From Celerinatantimonas sp046054165 (lineage in GTDB: Bacteria > Pseudomonadota > Gammaproteobacteria > Enterobacterales > Celerinatantimonadaceae), in the NCBI RefSeq assembly GCF_046054165.1, contig NZ_JBFNXK010000011.1, forward strand, positions 62,001 through 126,000: a DNA stretch of 64,000 nt, read 5' to 3'. Of the stretch, positions 1-9,421 are shown piece after piece. Positions within the stretch are counted from its first letter, which is position 1. Every line of letters begins with the position of its first letter. Below the pieces are notes generated by a model. It saw nothing but the letters and a program-made list of their open reading frames with translations. It did no database searches and was not told where the DNA came from. Both the position numbers and the translations under genes were made by a program.

Positions 1-1158
1 GGGGAATGGGTTACTGCAAACGGAACTACACTTGGTTCTGATAACGGGATCGGTCTGTCCAGTATTCTGGCCGTATTCGATGCCGATAATATTGCGCATG
101 GTCCACTAGAAGCATTACTCACCATGACTGAAGAAGCCGGTATGGATGGTGCTTTTGGCCTCAAAAGTGGCTGGCTTGAAGGCTCCGTCCTGCTCAATAC
201 AGATTCTGAGCAAGAAGGTGAGATCTATATGGGATGTGCCGGAGGTGGAGACACACAGGCAAAATTCAAAGCGGACTGGGTCAACGCACCTGCCGGACAA
301 GCCTACCAGATCCAAATTAAAGGTTTGAAAGGGGGACATTCCGGATGTGATATCCACACCGGCCGAGGGAATGCCAATAAACTACTTGCCCGACTATTAA
401 ATGAATTGACTCGGGAGTTCAGCTACTCATTAGCTTTCATTGCTGGAGGTAGCCTGCGTAACGCTATTCCACGAGAAGCTCATGCCACCATTATTGTCGC
501 TCCAAACAATACGAATCAACTGGAAAAATTTATTAGTCAATATCAACAAACCCTGCTCGATGAGCTAGGCAATGTCGAATCCAGTCTACAGATTTCATCT
601 CATCCTACTGATAAGCCAGAGCAAGTCTTTAGTCCAGACCTCACTTCTCGAGTATTAAAAGCGCTCCACGCCAGCCCGAATGGGGTGATCAGCATGAGCC
701 AAGAGATGAAAGGTGTTGTTGAAACATCTCTAAATATGGGCGTACTCTCGACAACAGAAGCCGGTGATATTACCGTTCGGTTCTTAGTTCGGTCATTGGT
801 AGATAGTCATCGTAAACATGTCGAACGCGTTTTAGCTTCGCTCTTTTCTCTGGCCGGTGCTGATATTCATTCCGACAATGGCTATCCCGGATGGAAACCC
901 GATCCACATTCGCCAATTATGGAAATCGTTCGTGATACCTACCAACACTTGTACGGGACCAAACCCAATATCATGGTGATCCATGCAGGCCTGGAATGTG
1001 GTTTATTCAAAACGGCATACCCACACTGGGATATGGTTTCATTCGGACCGACCATTAAGTTTCCCCATTCACCCGATGAAAAAGTCAATATTGCATCTGT
1101 TGCAAAATACTGGGCGCTGCTCGTGGAAACATTGAAAAACATTCCTAAAGCCGCATAA
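1..1158 (+). CDS. pepD: Aminoacyl-histidine dipeptidase PepD, 5'-truncated by window edge
   Basis: M20-family metallopeptidase that cleaves Xaa-His dipeptides such as carnosine in the cytoplasm. The frame is open from base 1 (385 residues visible), so about 100 N-terminal residues of the usual ~485 lie outside the window. Seen in sequence: the GSDNGIG motif with a metal-bridging Asp near the edge, the MTEEAGMDGA segment with the paired Glu, LLNTDSE with the next metal-ligand Asp, and FPHSPDE near the C-terminus carrying the last metal-ligand His. An internal ATG at 124 falls within the catalytic domain and is not the start. The gene converges on dinB with only 8 bases between the stop codons. 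Confidence 0.95.
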   Translation, partial: GEWVTANGTTLGSDNGIGLSSILAVFDADNIAHGPLEALLTMTEEAGMDGAFGLKSGWLEGSVLLNTDSEQEGEIYMGCAGGGDTQAKFKADWVNAPAGQAYQIQIKGLKGGHSGCDIHTGRGNANKLLARLLNELTREFSYSLAFIAGGSLRNAIPREAHATIIVAPNNTNQLEKFISQYQQTLLDELGNVESSLQISSHPTDKPEQVFSPDLTSRVLKALHASPNGVISMSQEMKGVVETSLNMGVLSTTEAGDITVRFLVRSLVDSHRKHVERVLASLFSLAGADIHSDNGYPGWKPDPHSPIMEIVRDTYQHLYGTKPNIMVIHAGLECGLFKTAYPHWDMVSFGPTIKFPHSPDEKVNIASVAKYWALLVETLKNIPKAA

Positions 1159-1166
1159 AACACCAG

Positions 1167-2240
1167 CTAAAATGATCTCTCGGACTCCGCAGGACAAGAG
1201 AGATCATCAAATAAATTTAACTGACGTTGTAGTTCATAGGTTAAATTGACGGAAATGCCGATGAGCCGAACATGCTTCCCTTCACCTCGTTCATAAGCTT
1301 TCTCCAGCAAAGCCTGAAGCTCCGAATTATCTAAAACATGACTTTGACAGGCCACTGTCGTTTGTAAAAAATCTTGGAATTTTAGCTTCACTTGAACGCC
1401 TTTAAACAATCGTCCCCTCAAGCGATGTTGTAACTCAGGAAGGAGTAGCTTTAATGCTTCAAAACACTGTTCAAGACTTACTAGGTCATTCGGATAAGTA
1501 TGCTCAACTCCCACCGACTTTCGGATCCTTGAGACCTCAACGGCCCGAAGATCAATGCCCTGTGCTCGCTGATGCAAAACTGGGCCGAATTTACCAAACC
1601 ACTGTTGCAACTGTTCCGGAGCATACTGAAGAACATCAGCTCCAGTTTTAAGTCCGTAAGCTTCAAGCCGTTCAGATGTTTTCGGCCCAACCCCCGGAAT
1701 TTTACGCAGTATCATTTGCCTCGCAAACTCTGCGGCCTGATCAGGACGAATCACAAACAAACCATCCGGTTTATTTTCTTCAGAAGCGATTTTGGCTAGA
1801 AATTTATTGGGCGCGACTCCAGCTGAAGCCGTCAACCCTGTATCCCGAAAAATTTGAGCCCGGATCTGTTTTGCCATTAACGTCGCACTCCCTTGACAAA
1901 CCTGAATGTCACTCACATCCAAATACGCCTCATCCAGCGATAACGGTTCTACAAGGGGGGTATATGATAAAAAAATCGCTCGAATTTGCTCTGAGATACT
2001 ACGATACAAATCCATTTGCCCTCTGAGCAACACCAAATCCGGGCATAATTTCAAAGCCTGTGCCGTCGACATTGCCGAATGGATCCCAAACTTACGAGCG
2101 GGGTAATTACACGTTGCAATCACCCCCCGTGAGCGAACAGCTCCCCCCACAGCGATGGGTTTATCTTTTAAGGATGGATTTTCACGCATCTCCACAGCGG
2201 CATAAAAACAATCCATATCAATGTGAATAATTTTACGCAT
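1167..2240 (-). CDS. dinB: DNA polymerase IV (Y-family translesion polymerase)
   Basis: Error-prone translesion polymerase of 357 aa, full length for DinB. The N-terminal DMDCFYAAVE motif carries the first catalytic Asp and SLDEAYLDVS supplies the Asp-Glu pair. A little-finger domain follows, and a C-terminal QLNLF (residues 340-344) is a textbook beta-clamp binding motif. The gene stands alone, convergent with pepD, and is separated from the nqrM end upstream by a terminator hairpin. In enterics dinB is LexA-regulated; I did not find a clear LexA box in the short upstream stretch, which is largely occupied by that terminator. Confidence 0.96.
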   Translation of the reverse strand: MRKIIHIDMDCFYAAVEMRENPSLKDKPIAVGGAVRSRGVIATCNYPARKFGIHSAMSTAQALKLCPDLVLLRGQMDLYRSISEQIRAIFLSYTPLVEPLSLDEAYLDVSDIQVCQGSATLMAKQIRAQIFRDTGLTASAGVAPNKFLAKIASEENKPDGLFVIRPDQAAEFARQMILRKIPGVGPKTSERLEAYGLKTGADVLQYAPEQLQQWFGKFGPVLHQRAQGIDLRAVEVSRIRKSVGVEHTYPNDLVSLEQCFEALKLLLPELQHRLRGRLFKGVQVKLKFQDFLQTTVACQSHVLDNSELQALLEKAYERGEGKHVRLIGISVNLTYELQRQLNLFDDLSCPAESERSF

Positions 2241-2273
2241 AAAAAAATAGCTGTATATCCATACAGCTATTTT
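2241..2273 (-). terminator. Rho-independent terminator of the nqr-apbE-nqrM operon
   Basis: 13-base arms AAAATAGCTGTAT and ATACAGCTATTTT (2244-2256 and 2261-2273) enclose a 4-base loop. Read on the minus strand the hairpin runs straight into seven T residues (2247-2241). It sits 35 bases past the nqrM stop and just upstream of dinB. Confidence 0.88.
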
Positions 2274-2307
2274 AGTCGACTCTTGAAATTTGTCACGAAA
2301 CTATTCG

Positions 2308-2541
2308 TTATATAATCCGATTTTTCTCAATCATCTCAGCTCGTCGTTTCCGACGCTCAGCTTTTGCCATTAGGGCCTTGCGTCGATCGCACGGTTCAGG
2401 ACAATCACAGACTTTTTTTAAACCTAATGAAGCAATTCCACCACAACTTCCGGCTATCGTTTTTCGCTGAAAAACATAACCCACAGCCATGATAGCAATC
2501 ACAAACAGGAATACGCCGAATGTAATCAAAAAATAACTCAT
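2308..2541 (-). CDS. nqrM: Na+-NQR maturation protein NqrM
   Basis: 77-aa membrane-anchored Cys-rich protein of the DUF539/NqrM family, needed for maturation of Na+-translocating NADH:quinone reductase (delivery of iron for the NqrD/NqrE centre). One N-terminal transmembrane segment (residues ~3-24) is followed by GSCGG and CDCPEPCDRRKA, the conserved cysteines of the family, and then a very basic tail. It is the last gene of the nqr operon, 19 bases after apbE, and is followed by a strong terminator. Confidence 0.93.
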   Translation of the reverse strand: MSYFLITFGVFLFVIAIMAVGYVFQRKTIAGSCGGIASLGLKKVCDCPEPCDRRKALMAKAERRKRRAEMIEKNRII

Positions 2542-2560
2542 TCATGGTCTCCTCAAGCAC

Positions 2561-3601
2561 CTAAGAGGCTGCTTTTTTCACCAAATATTGCTTGAATTCC
2601 GGTGTATAAAATTCAGCATAACCTTCATCTGTTTTTTCAATAATCATCACCGCCATCTTATGGGCCGTGGCAAAATCAATACTGGCCTTACGCCCCATCA
2701 CCATAAATGCTGTTGCAAAACCATCGGCGGTCATACAATTATCAGCGATGACACTGGCTGATACGACCCGATTTTGAATGGGATGCCCGGTTTTAGGATC
2801 GATCTCATGTGAATAGCGAATCCCATTTTCTTCAAAATAATTTCGGTAATCCCCTGATGTGGCAATAGCTCGATCCCCCGGAGTCACAATACGTTCAACC
2901 GCTTGAGAACCATTATAACGAGGTTTCTCAACAGCGACCCGCCAAGGTTCGTTTTGATCATTGTGCCCCTGTTGACGCAATTCCCCACCAACATTCACTA
3001 AAAAGTTATGAAATCCCTGAGCTTTGAGTAAATCGGCAACCCGATCCACCCCATACCCTTTAGCAATACCAGAAAGATCCACATAAAGTCCCGGAATATC
3101 CTTCTGCCAGCCTTCAGTACTCAGATGAAGATGGTGGTAACCAATCTCTTTTTCGGCCGCACTTAATTTTTCAGGTGATGGCACTTTATCCGGACGTCCG
3201 GTTGGACCAAATCCCCATAAGTTGACCAATGGCCCAACGGTAATATCAAATGCGCCACCCGTTAATCCCGAAATTCGTAAAGCTTCTGTCACTACCGTAC
3301 GGAGATGATCAGAGATAGGAACAACCTGAGTCGTTTGCTGACTATTAAACAGTGACAATTCTGATTGAGGCCGATACGTCGACATCTCATCGTTAACCTG
3401 CTCCAGTTCTTTATCCACCAGAGCCTGCAATGTCTGACCATCCGGTAATTTATCTTTCGGAGCAACGACCTTAATCTGGTAAAAAGTTCCCATGGTGCCG
3501 CCCTTCAGGGTCAGCGTATATAAATCCTCGTGCTTTTGGCACCCTAGTAATAAAAAGGCTAGCCCCAGAAAGGCCAGCCATTGTTTTAATTGAATCGACA
3601 T
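2561..3601 (-). CDS. apbE: FAD:protein FMN transferase ApbE
   Basis: Lipoprotein flavin transferase that attaches FMN covalently to Thr residues of NqrB and NqrC on the periplasmic side. 346 aa. The signal peptide ends in the lipobox LLLGC (Cys21). The GGTMGTFYQIKV N-terminal motif, the central DLSGIAKGYGVD motif and a C-terminal Mg/FAD-binding part with SHEIDPKTG and ADGFATAFMVMG are all visible. It lies 6 bases downstream of nqrF in the same operon as its two substrates, the usual arrangement in Vibrio-type bacteria. Confidence 0.96.
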   Translation of the reverse strand: MSIQLKQWLAFLGLAFLLLGCQKHEDLYTLTLKGGTMGTFYQIKVVAPKDKLPDGQTLQALVDKELEQVNDEMSTYRPQSELSLFNSQQTTQVVPISDHLRTVVTEALRISGLTGGAFDITVGPLVNLWGFGPTGRPDKVPSPEKLSAAEKEIGYHHLHLSTEGWQKDIPGLYVDLSGIAKGYGVDRVADLLKAQGFHNFLVNVGGELRQQGHNDQNEPWRVAVEKPRYNGSQAVERIVTPGDRAIATSGDYRNYFEENGIRYSHEIDPKTGHPIQNRVVSASVIADNCMTADGFATAFMVMGRKASIDFATAHKMAVMIIEKTDEGYAEFYTPEFKQYLVKKAAS

Positions 3602-3607
3602 GAATCG

Positions 3608-4831
3608 TTAACCACCGAAATCATCGTACAGAATGTTGTCATCTTCAACACCCAGGTCTTTTAACATTTTAGTGACAGCTGCATTCATGACTGGCGGACC
3701 ACACATGTAATATTCACAGTCTTCAGGAGCCTCATGATCACGCAGATAACTTTCATAAAGAACATTATGAATGAAGCCTGTTTTACCTTCCCAATTATCT
3801 TCAGGCTGGGGATCGGACAAGGCGACATGCCATTCAAAGTTTTCATTCTCACGGGCTAACTCATCAAAGTCTTCCACATAGAACATTTCACGTTTTGAAC
3901 GAGCACCATACCAGAAGCTGATCTTCCGTTTAGAATGTAAACGTCGCAGCTGATCAAAAATATGGCTTCGCATAGGAGCCATCCCGGCACCACCACCGAT
4001 GAAGATCATCTCTGCATCAGTATCTTTGGCAAAAAATTCGCCAAATGGACCTGAAATAGTTACTTTATCACCGGGTTTCAAGTTAAAAATATAGGAGGAC
4101 ATCCGTCCTGGAGGTGCATCCGGGATCCGAGGAGGTGGCGTTGCAATACGCACGTTGAGCATAATCAAGCCCTCTTCTAATGGATAGTTCGCCATTGAAT
4201 AGGCCCGAATCGTTTCATCCTCAGTTTTAGATTCCAAATTAAAGAATCCAAAATGATCCCAATCACCCCGATACTCTTCCGGAATATCAAAATCACTATA
4301 TTTAACATGATAGGCAGGTGCTTCAATTTGAATATAACCACCCGCACGGAATGGAACAGTCTCACCTTCAGGGATCTTGAGTTTCAATTCTTTAATAAAA
4401 GTAGCTTTGTTATCATTAGAAATAACTTCACATTCCCACTTTTTAATCCCAAAGATCTCTTCCGGTAATTCAATTTTCATATCATTTTTCACAGAAACCT
4501 GACATGACAACCGACATCCCTGACGCGCTTCACGCTTATTGATGTGATCCAATTCGGTCGGCAGGATATCACCGCCCCCTTCATTGACAATCACCCGGCA
4601 CTGACCACAAGAGCCCCCACCACCACAAGCGGACGAGACAAAAATCCCCGAGTTAGCCAAAGCGCCTATTAACTTCGTGCCAGGCTGAGTCGTAAATGAC
4701 TTCTCCGGGTCATCATTAATCGTAATAGTGATATCCCCTGAACTGACGAGTTTCGATTTTGCAAACAAAATCATGACTACTAAAGCCAGTACAATCAGAG
4801 TGAACATCGCCACACCGAGTACAATTTCCAT
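3608..4831 (-). CDS. nqrF: Na+-NQR subunit F (NADH dehydrogenase, 2Fe-2S/FAD)
   Basis: NADH-oxidising entry subunit of Na+-NQR, 407 aa. One N-terminal transmembrane helix (residues ~3-24) is followed by a ferredoxin domain with cluster ligands C69, C75 and C78 (CGGGGSCGQC) and a further Cys in GCRLSC. Then come the FAD-binding domain (RAYSMANYP) and the NADH-binding domain (GGGAGMAPMRSHI and the C-terminal CGPPVMNAAV). The length fits the family. Minus-strand operon, 25 bases after nqrE. Confidence 0.97.
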   Translation of the reverse strand: MEIVLGVAMFTLIVLALVVMILFAKSKLVSSGDITITINDDPEKSFTTQPGTKLIGALANSGIFVSSACGGGGSCGQCRVIVNEGGGDILPTELDHINKREARQGCRLSCQVSVKNDMKIELPEEIFGIKKWECEVISNDNKATFIKELKLKIPEGETVPFRAGGYIQIEAPAYHVKYSDFDIPEEYRGDWDHFGFFNLESKTEDETIRAYSMANYPLEEGLIMLNVRIATPPPRIPDAPPGRMSSYIFNLKPGDKVTISGPFGEFFAKDTDAEMIFIGGGAGMAPMRSHIFDQLRRLHSKRKISFWYGARSKREMFYVEDFDELARENENFEWHVALSDPQPEDNWEGKTGFIHNVLYESYLRDHEAPEDCEYYMCGPPVMNAAVTKMLKDLGVEDDNILYDDFGG

Positions 4832-4856
4832 CGACTTAATCCTTGTTTATCATCAG

Positions 4857-5465
4857 TTACAGTTGGACACCGGAAAACGACATAAAACTCATCGCCATCA
4901 ATCCGGCAGTAATGAAGGTAATGCCTAAGCCACGCAATCCGGCAGGGACATCGGAATACTTCATTTTTTCTCGGATACCGGCCAGCGCTACAATCGCTAG
5001 CATCCAACCAAAACCACTACCAACACCATATACGGCAGATTCAGCCAGGGTATACTGACGTTGAACCATAAAGGACACCCCACCGAAAATCGCACAGTTC
5101 ACCGTAATCAACGGCAAGAAAATCCCTAATGCGTTATATAGCGCAGGCACGTATTTATCGAGGATCATCTCTAAGATTTGCACTAAAGCCGCAATCACCC
5201 CAATAAACGTAATAAAGCCCAAGAAACTCAAATCGACATCGGGTAAACCGGCCCAAGCCAAAGCCCCTGGAGCCAGCAGGTGGAAATAAATGATCTGGTT
5301 AACCGGCACCGAAATGCCTAACACCACAGTAACGGCGATCCCCAGACCAAGCGCTGTTTTAACCTTTTTAGATACAGCCAGAAAAGTACACATCCCAAGC
5401 AGGAATGACAGGGCCATATTTTCAATAAAAACAGACTTGATGAAAATACTGATTAAATGCTCCAT
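4857..5465 (-). CDS. nqrE: Na+-NQR subunit E
   Basis: Integral membrane subunit, 202 aa with six predicted transmembrane helices. NqrE and NqrD are inverted homologues that share an intramembrane iron centre on the electron path and form part of the Na+ translocation unit. Conserved features seen: FLGMCTFLAVSKK near the N-terminus and ITVNCAIFGGVSF in the middle, each with a cysteine in a helix. Four bases separate it from nqrD, indicating translational coupling. Confidence 0.96.
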   Translation of the reverse strand: MEHLISIFIKSVFIENMALSFLLGMCTFLAVSKKVKTALGLGIAVTVVLGISVPVNQIIYFHLLAPGALAWAGLPDVDLSFLGFITFIGVIAALVQILEMILDKYVPALYNALGIFLPLITVNCAIFGGVSFMVQRQYTLAESAVYGVGSGFGWMLAIVALAGIREKMKYSDVPAGLRGLGITFITAGLMAMSFMSFSGVQL

Positions 5466-5469
5466 GCTC

Positions 5470-6102
5470 TTACTCCTTCGGTTCCTGCTGCTCTGGACGC
5501 CAAGTCCGAATAGCCCAGATCAATAATCCAATCACAAAGAAGGCACTCGCAGGCAACAGCAACAGACCGTTTGGATGATACCAACCACCATTGGCAATCA
5601 ACGGTAAAATTTTAATACCAAATACCGAACCTGATCCCAACAGTTCACGGATGAAGCTCACAACCATTAGAATAGCGCCGTACCCCAGACCGTTACCAAT
5701 CCCGTCTAAAAAGCTCTCGATTGGCGGACTTTTCATCGCATACGCTTCCGCACGGCCCATCACGATACAGTTCGTGATAATCAGCCCCACATAAACCGAT
5801 AGCTGTTTCGAAATATCATAAGCAACGGCTCGTAGCACTTGGTCAACCACAATCACCAATGACGCGATAATCGCCATCTGTACAATAATTCGGACACTGG
5901 ATGGGATCTGATTACGAATCAGAGAGATAAAAAAGTTTGAAAATGCAGTCACGATGGTCAGAGCCACTGCCATCACAAATGCATTTTCCATTTTACTGGT
6001 CACCGCCAATGCCGAACAAACCCCCAGCACCTGAAAGGTAATCGGGTTATTGGCAACAACGGAGCCTAACAGAATCTGCTTGATTTCTTTTGCACTAGCC
6101 AT
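5470..6102 (-). CDS. nqrD: Na+-NQR subunit D
   Basis: Integral membrane subunit, 210 aa with six hydrophobic segments, partner of NqrE. The two conserved cysteine regions are visible as LGVCSALAVTSK and LIITNCIVMGRAEA. The start codon overlaps the last 8 bases of nqrC, so translation is probably coupled. RnfE-type paralogues have a similar fold, but the gene order nqrABCDEF and the apbE/nqrM neighbours settle the assignment as NQR rather than RNF. Confidence 0.96.
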   Translation of the reverse strand: MASAKEIKQILLGSVVANNPITFQVLGVCSALAVTSKMENAFVMAVALTIVTAFSNFFISLIRNQIPSSVRIIVQMAIIASLVIVVDQVLRAVAYDISKQLSVYVGLIITNCIVMGRAEAYAMKSPPIESFLDGIGNGLGYGAILMVVSFIRELLGSGSVFGIKILPLIANGGWYHPNGLLLLPASAFFVIGLLIWAIRTWRPEQQEPKE

Positions 6103-6880
6103 TGTTTAGCTCTCCTTGACGCAATTTTGTCAGGTAATGGGCATACCCTTCCTGACCGAGCCAAAATTTAAAGGTATTGCGAACCCCATTACTGGTTAAT
6201 GTTGCTCCAGATAAAGCATCCACTTTAGATCGTGCACTCGGAGCCGCTTCCCCTTTGACCAGAGTTAACGCTGGCTGAAATTTTTCGTCATACAATTTCT
6301 TACCTACGAACTTAGCTCGCCAGTTTGGGTTTTCAACTTCCCCACCCAATCCGGGAGTTTCCCCCTGATCATAATAGATAATCCCCTGAACCGTATTACC
6401 ATCCGGAGCCACTGCCAAAAATGCATACATCATTGACCACAACCCTCGCCCATGAATCGGTAAAATCACCCGGTCCAGCTTACCGCTGTCATCATGAACT
6501 AAATAAACAGTGGCATAATTTGAACGACGAATAATCCCGGCCGTATCTTGTTCCGGAGATAACCGGATACTCATAGTCGGATCTTCAGCCGCTTTCTTTT
6601 GATCAAAACTAGCCGGATTAATTTGATGACTATCGACATACTCACCGGTATTCAAATTAACGACTTTCGTTTCGATGTATTTTTTATAAACATCCGAAAT
6701 TCGCTTACCTTGAGTCGAGACTCCAGATACAGCCAAAATATTCTTCTGTTTATCCAGTAATTTATTGTTGTTCTGCATACCGCGTAAACCAATCGCAGCG
6801 CCCGAAACAACAATAGAGCAGATCAGGCTAATACCAACCACTACTTTGATTGTTTTAGCTAAAGAATCATTACTCGACAT
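6095..6880 (-). CDS. nqrC: Na+-NQR subunit C (covalent FMN)
   Basis: Periplasmic FMN-carrying subunit anchored by one N-terminal helix. An upstream in-frame ATG at 6928 exists inside nqrB, but the ATG at 6880 gives the family-typical N-terminus (MSSNDSLAKT) and 261 aa, so I use it; it overlaps nqrB by 11 bases. The SGATLT motif at residues 224-229 carries the Thr that receives FMN from ApbE. TPGLGGEVENP is the other conserved FMN_bind-domain segment. Confidence 0.95.
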   Translation of the reverse strand: MSSNDSLAKTIKVVVGISLICSIVVSGAAIGLRGMQNNNKLLDKQKNILAVSGVSTQGKRISDVYKKYIETKVVNLNTGEYVDSHQINPASFDQKKAAEDPTMSIRLSPEQDTAGIIRRSNYATVYLVHDDSGKLDRVILPIHGRGLWSMMYAFLAVAPDGNTVQGIIYYDQGETPGLGGEVENPNWRAKFVGKKLYDEKFQPALTLVKGEAAPSARSKVDALSGATLTSNGVRNTFKFWLGQEGYAHYLTKLRQGELNNG

Positions 6881-8075
6881 TGCGTGCCATCCTCCGCTTA
6901 ATGTTGGCTTGTACGACAAAGTGGTCAAACAACGGCGCGAATAAGTTGGAGAACAAGATCGCTAACATCATGCCTTCTGGAAACGCAGGGTTAACAACAC
7001 GAATAAACACCACCATTGCCCCAATCAAAATGCCATACCACCATCGAGCTTTATCCGTAAACGCGGCTGAAACAGGATCGGTTGCCATAAAGAACATGCC
7101 TAGCGCAAAGCCCCCTAAGACAAAATGCCAATAAGCCGGAATACTAAACATGTGATTGGTCGATGAACCAATTAAGTTGAGCATCGTGCTGACCACGATC
7201 ATGCCGATCATCACCCCACCGACAATTCGCCAAGATGCAACCTGGGTATACATGATGACCAATCCACCCAACAGCAACAAAAAGGTAGAGGTTTCCCCAA
7301 TAGACCCTTGCATAAAGCCAAAGAAAGCATCCTGCCAAGTCAGGCCGGTACTCATTAATGCATGCAGCCCGCCACTGGCAGCGACACTCAAAGAGGTCGC
7401 ACCCGAGAAACTATCGACAGCCGTCCACACTGCATCACCGGACATATTGATAGGATAAGCAAAGAATAAAAATGCTCGTCCAGCCAATGCAGGGTTCAGG
7501 AAGTTTTTACCGGTCCCACCAAAGACTTCCTTGGCGATGACCACACCGAACGAAATACCGAGCACAACCTGCCACAACGGAATAGTCGGCGGCAAGGTCA
7601 TGGTGAATAAAATCGATGTAACGAAAAAGCCTTCATTCACTTCATGTTTGCGGACCATGGCAAACAAGACTTCCCAGAATCCCCCGACCACAAAGGTCAC
7701 GGCATACACGGGGATCACATAAAAAGCGCCATAGACACTTCGAGCAAACCACCCAGCGCTTTCCCCCATGGGCACACCAAGCAAGTGCATAAGCGCAACG
7801 CGCCAGTCATCCAATGGTGCCGAGCCGTGAGCGATTGCCATGTTGGCCTGATCACCGACGTTGAACATTCCGAAGAACAAAGCCGGCAGTAAGGCCATCC
7901 AAACCAGAATAATGATTCGTTTCAGATCGATATTGTCTCGAACATGGGTTCGGCTTTTCGTCACAAGTCCAGGTGAATATAAAAAAGTGTCGACTGCCTC
8001 ATAAAGGGCAAACCACTTTTCATAACGCCCACCCGGCGCAAAGAGAGGTTCAATTTTATGTAACAAACGCTTCAT
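6870..8075 (-). CDS. nqrB: Na+-NQR subunit B (quinone/Na+ site, covalent FMN)
   Basis: Largest membrane subunit, 401 aa with about ten transmembrane helices. It binds riboflavin and covalent FMN and houses the ubiquinone site and the Na+ channel. The SGATSLS segment is the flavinylation motif used by ApbE. GKNFLNPALAGRAFLFFAYP and the C-terminal NLFAPLFDHF are typical family blocks. It starts 2 bases after the nqrA stop, in a tightly packed operon. Confidence 0.97.
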   Translation of the reverse strand: MKRLLHKIEPLFAPGGRYEKWFALYEAVDTFLYSPGLVTKSRTHVRDNIDLKRIIILVWMALLPALFFGMFNVGDQANMAIAHGSAPLDDWRVALMHLLGVPMGESAGWFARSVYGAFYVIPVYAVTFVVGGFWEVLFAMVRKHEVNEGFFVTSILFTMTLPPTIPLWQVVLGISFGVVIAKEVFGGTGKNFLNPALAGRAFLFFAYPINMSGDAVWTAVDSFSGATSLSVAASGGLHALMSTGLTWQDAFFGFMQGSIGETSTFLLLLGGLVIMYTQVASWRIVGGVMIGMIVVSTMLNLIGSSTNHMFSIPAYWHFVLGGFALGMFFMATDPVSAAFTDKARWWYGILIGAMVVFIRVVNPAFPEGMMLAILFSNLFAPLFDHFVVQANIKRRMARNVE

Positions 8076-8077
8076 GC

Positions 8078-9421
8078 TTAACCCTCCGCTTCAATTTTGG
8101 TTAAACACTGGCGAAGCACTGAACCATATTCGTACTTCCCGGGGCAAACAAAAGTACACAAAGCTAAATCTTCCTCTTCCAGCTCTAAACAACCCAATAA
8201 TTGAGCACTATCCGTATCACCCGAAAGCAAATCACGCAGCAATAAAGTCGGCAGAATATCCAACGGCATAACCCGTTCATATTGCCCGATTGGAACCATT
8301 GCTCGTGCGCTCCCACCTGTTGTTGTGGTCATTGCAAAACGTTTGTGTTTGTGCAAATGAGACGTAAATACCCGAGCCAATGAGAATTTATTAGCGCCCG
8401 GCCAAGCCCAGCTTAAAAATTCTCTTTCGTACCCTTCTTTTAGGGCACAAATTTGCTGATGAAAACGTCCCAGATAAGCGAGTGTGCCTTCTGCGGTATG
8501 ACCATACAGAACGCTCCCGGAGACCACTCGCAACGGCGCATCATCTTTAAGCTGTCCCTGAATAACATCATCTGTCGCAGCACCTATCTCGGTGACAACC
8601 AGACGAGGATCTTTCACTTCCGGACCCGCTAATGAAATCACCCGCTCACTAGAGATTTGCCCCGTGCTAAACAGCAACCCGAATGCAATGACATCCTGAT
8701 AGTTAATGCTCCAGACACGACGGCTTAAACTGGCTGGTTTCAGGTAATGAATATGGGTACCGGCCAAACCAGCAGGATGAGGTCCAACAAATGTTTCCTC
8801 ACGTACGTTACTGGCTTGGCTTTGAGGGAGTTCATAATTGCCTTTACAGACAAAAACTTCGCCTTCAGTCAGCTGACTGATTAATGAGAGACCATTCTGA
8901 AAAGCTTCGACCTGCCGATCGATAATCAATTTGGCATCAGCCGCTAGTGGGCTTGTGTCCATCGCTGTAACAAAAATGGCAGCCGGTTTTGCATCAATCT
9001 CGGGGACTTTACTAAAAGGTCGGGTTTTAAAGGCAACCCACTGTCCGGATTCGACAAGCTTGGATACAATATCATCCCGGCTTAGTTTAGAAAGCTGCTC
9101 TGAAGTCACCGCGCCAAAATCTTTCGCAGGCGAATCATCCTTTTGGATGACAACCGACTGCAAAACCCGACGCTCACCCCGATTTACGGCAACAATTTCA
9201 CCAGAAGCCGGAGCGGTATATAGAACACCTGGATTTTTTTTATCTTCAAATAACACGTCCCCTTTAGCGACATGATCGCCAACTTTGACTTTCATTGTCG
9301 GACGCATTCCGACATAGTCTCCGCCGAGCACTGCTACATGTGAAGCAAAGAGGTTATCCGTGACTTGCTGCTTCGGTGCGCCACTGATGGGCACATCCAG
9401 TCCTTTTTTTATTGAAATCAT
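8078..9421 (-). CDS. nqrA: Na+-NQR subunit A
   Basis: First gene of the operon, 447 aa, the cytoplasmic subunit with no cofactor that binds quinone and docks NqrB. Conserved blocks seen: MISIKKGLDVPI at the N-terminus, VGDHVAKGDVLFEDKKNPGV (biotinyl/barrel-sandwich-like), TFVGPHPAGLAGTHIHYL in the middle, and CTFVCPGKYEYG near the C-terminus. The promoter should lie in the 320-base gap upstream. Na+-NQR oxidises NADH and pumps Na+, which suits a bacterium with a sodium-driven motor (pomAB in this window). Confidence 0.97.
   Translation of the reverse strand: MISIKKGLDVPISGAPKQQVTDNLFASHVAVLGGDYVGMRPTMKVKVGDHVAKGDVLFEDKKNPGVLYTAPASGEIVAVNRGERRVLQSVVIQKDDSPAKDFGAVTSEQLSKLSRDDIVSKLVESGQWVAFKTRPFSKVPEIDAKPAAIFVTAMDTSPLAADAKLIIDRQVEAFQNGLSLISQLTEGEVFVCKGNYELPQSQASNVREETFVGPHPAGLAGTHIHYLKPASLSRRVWSINYQDVIAFGLLFSTGQISSERVISLAGPEVKDPRLVVTEIGAATDDVIQGQLKDDAPLRVVSGSVLYGHTAEGTLAYLGRFHQQICALKEGYEREFLSWAWPGANKFSLARVFTSHLHKHKRFAMTTTTGGSARAMVPIGQYERVMPLDILPTLLLRDLLSGDTDSAQLLGCLELEEEDLALCTFVCPGKYEYGSVLRQCLTKIEAEG

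Noticed and set aside
1676..2026. 116-aa plus-strand ORF over dinB
   Set aside because: Antisense shadow of dinB; no domain-like sequence.
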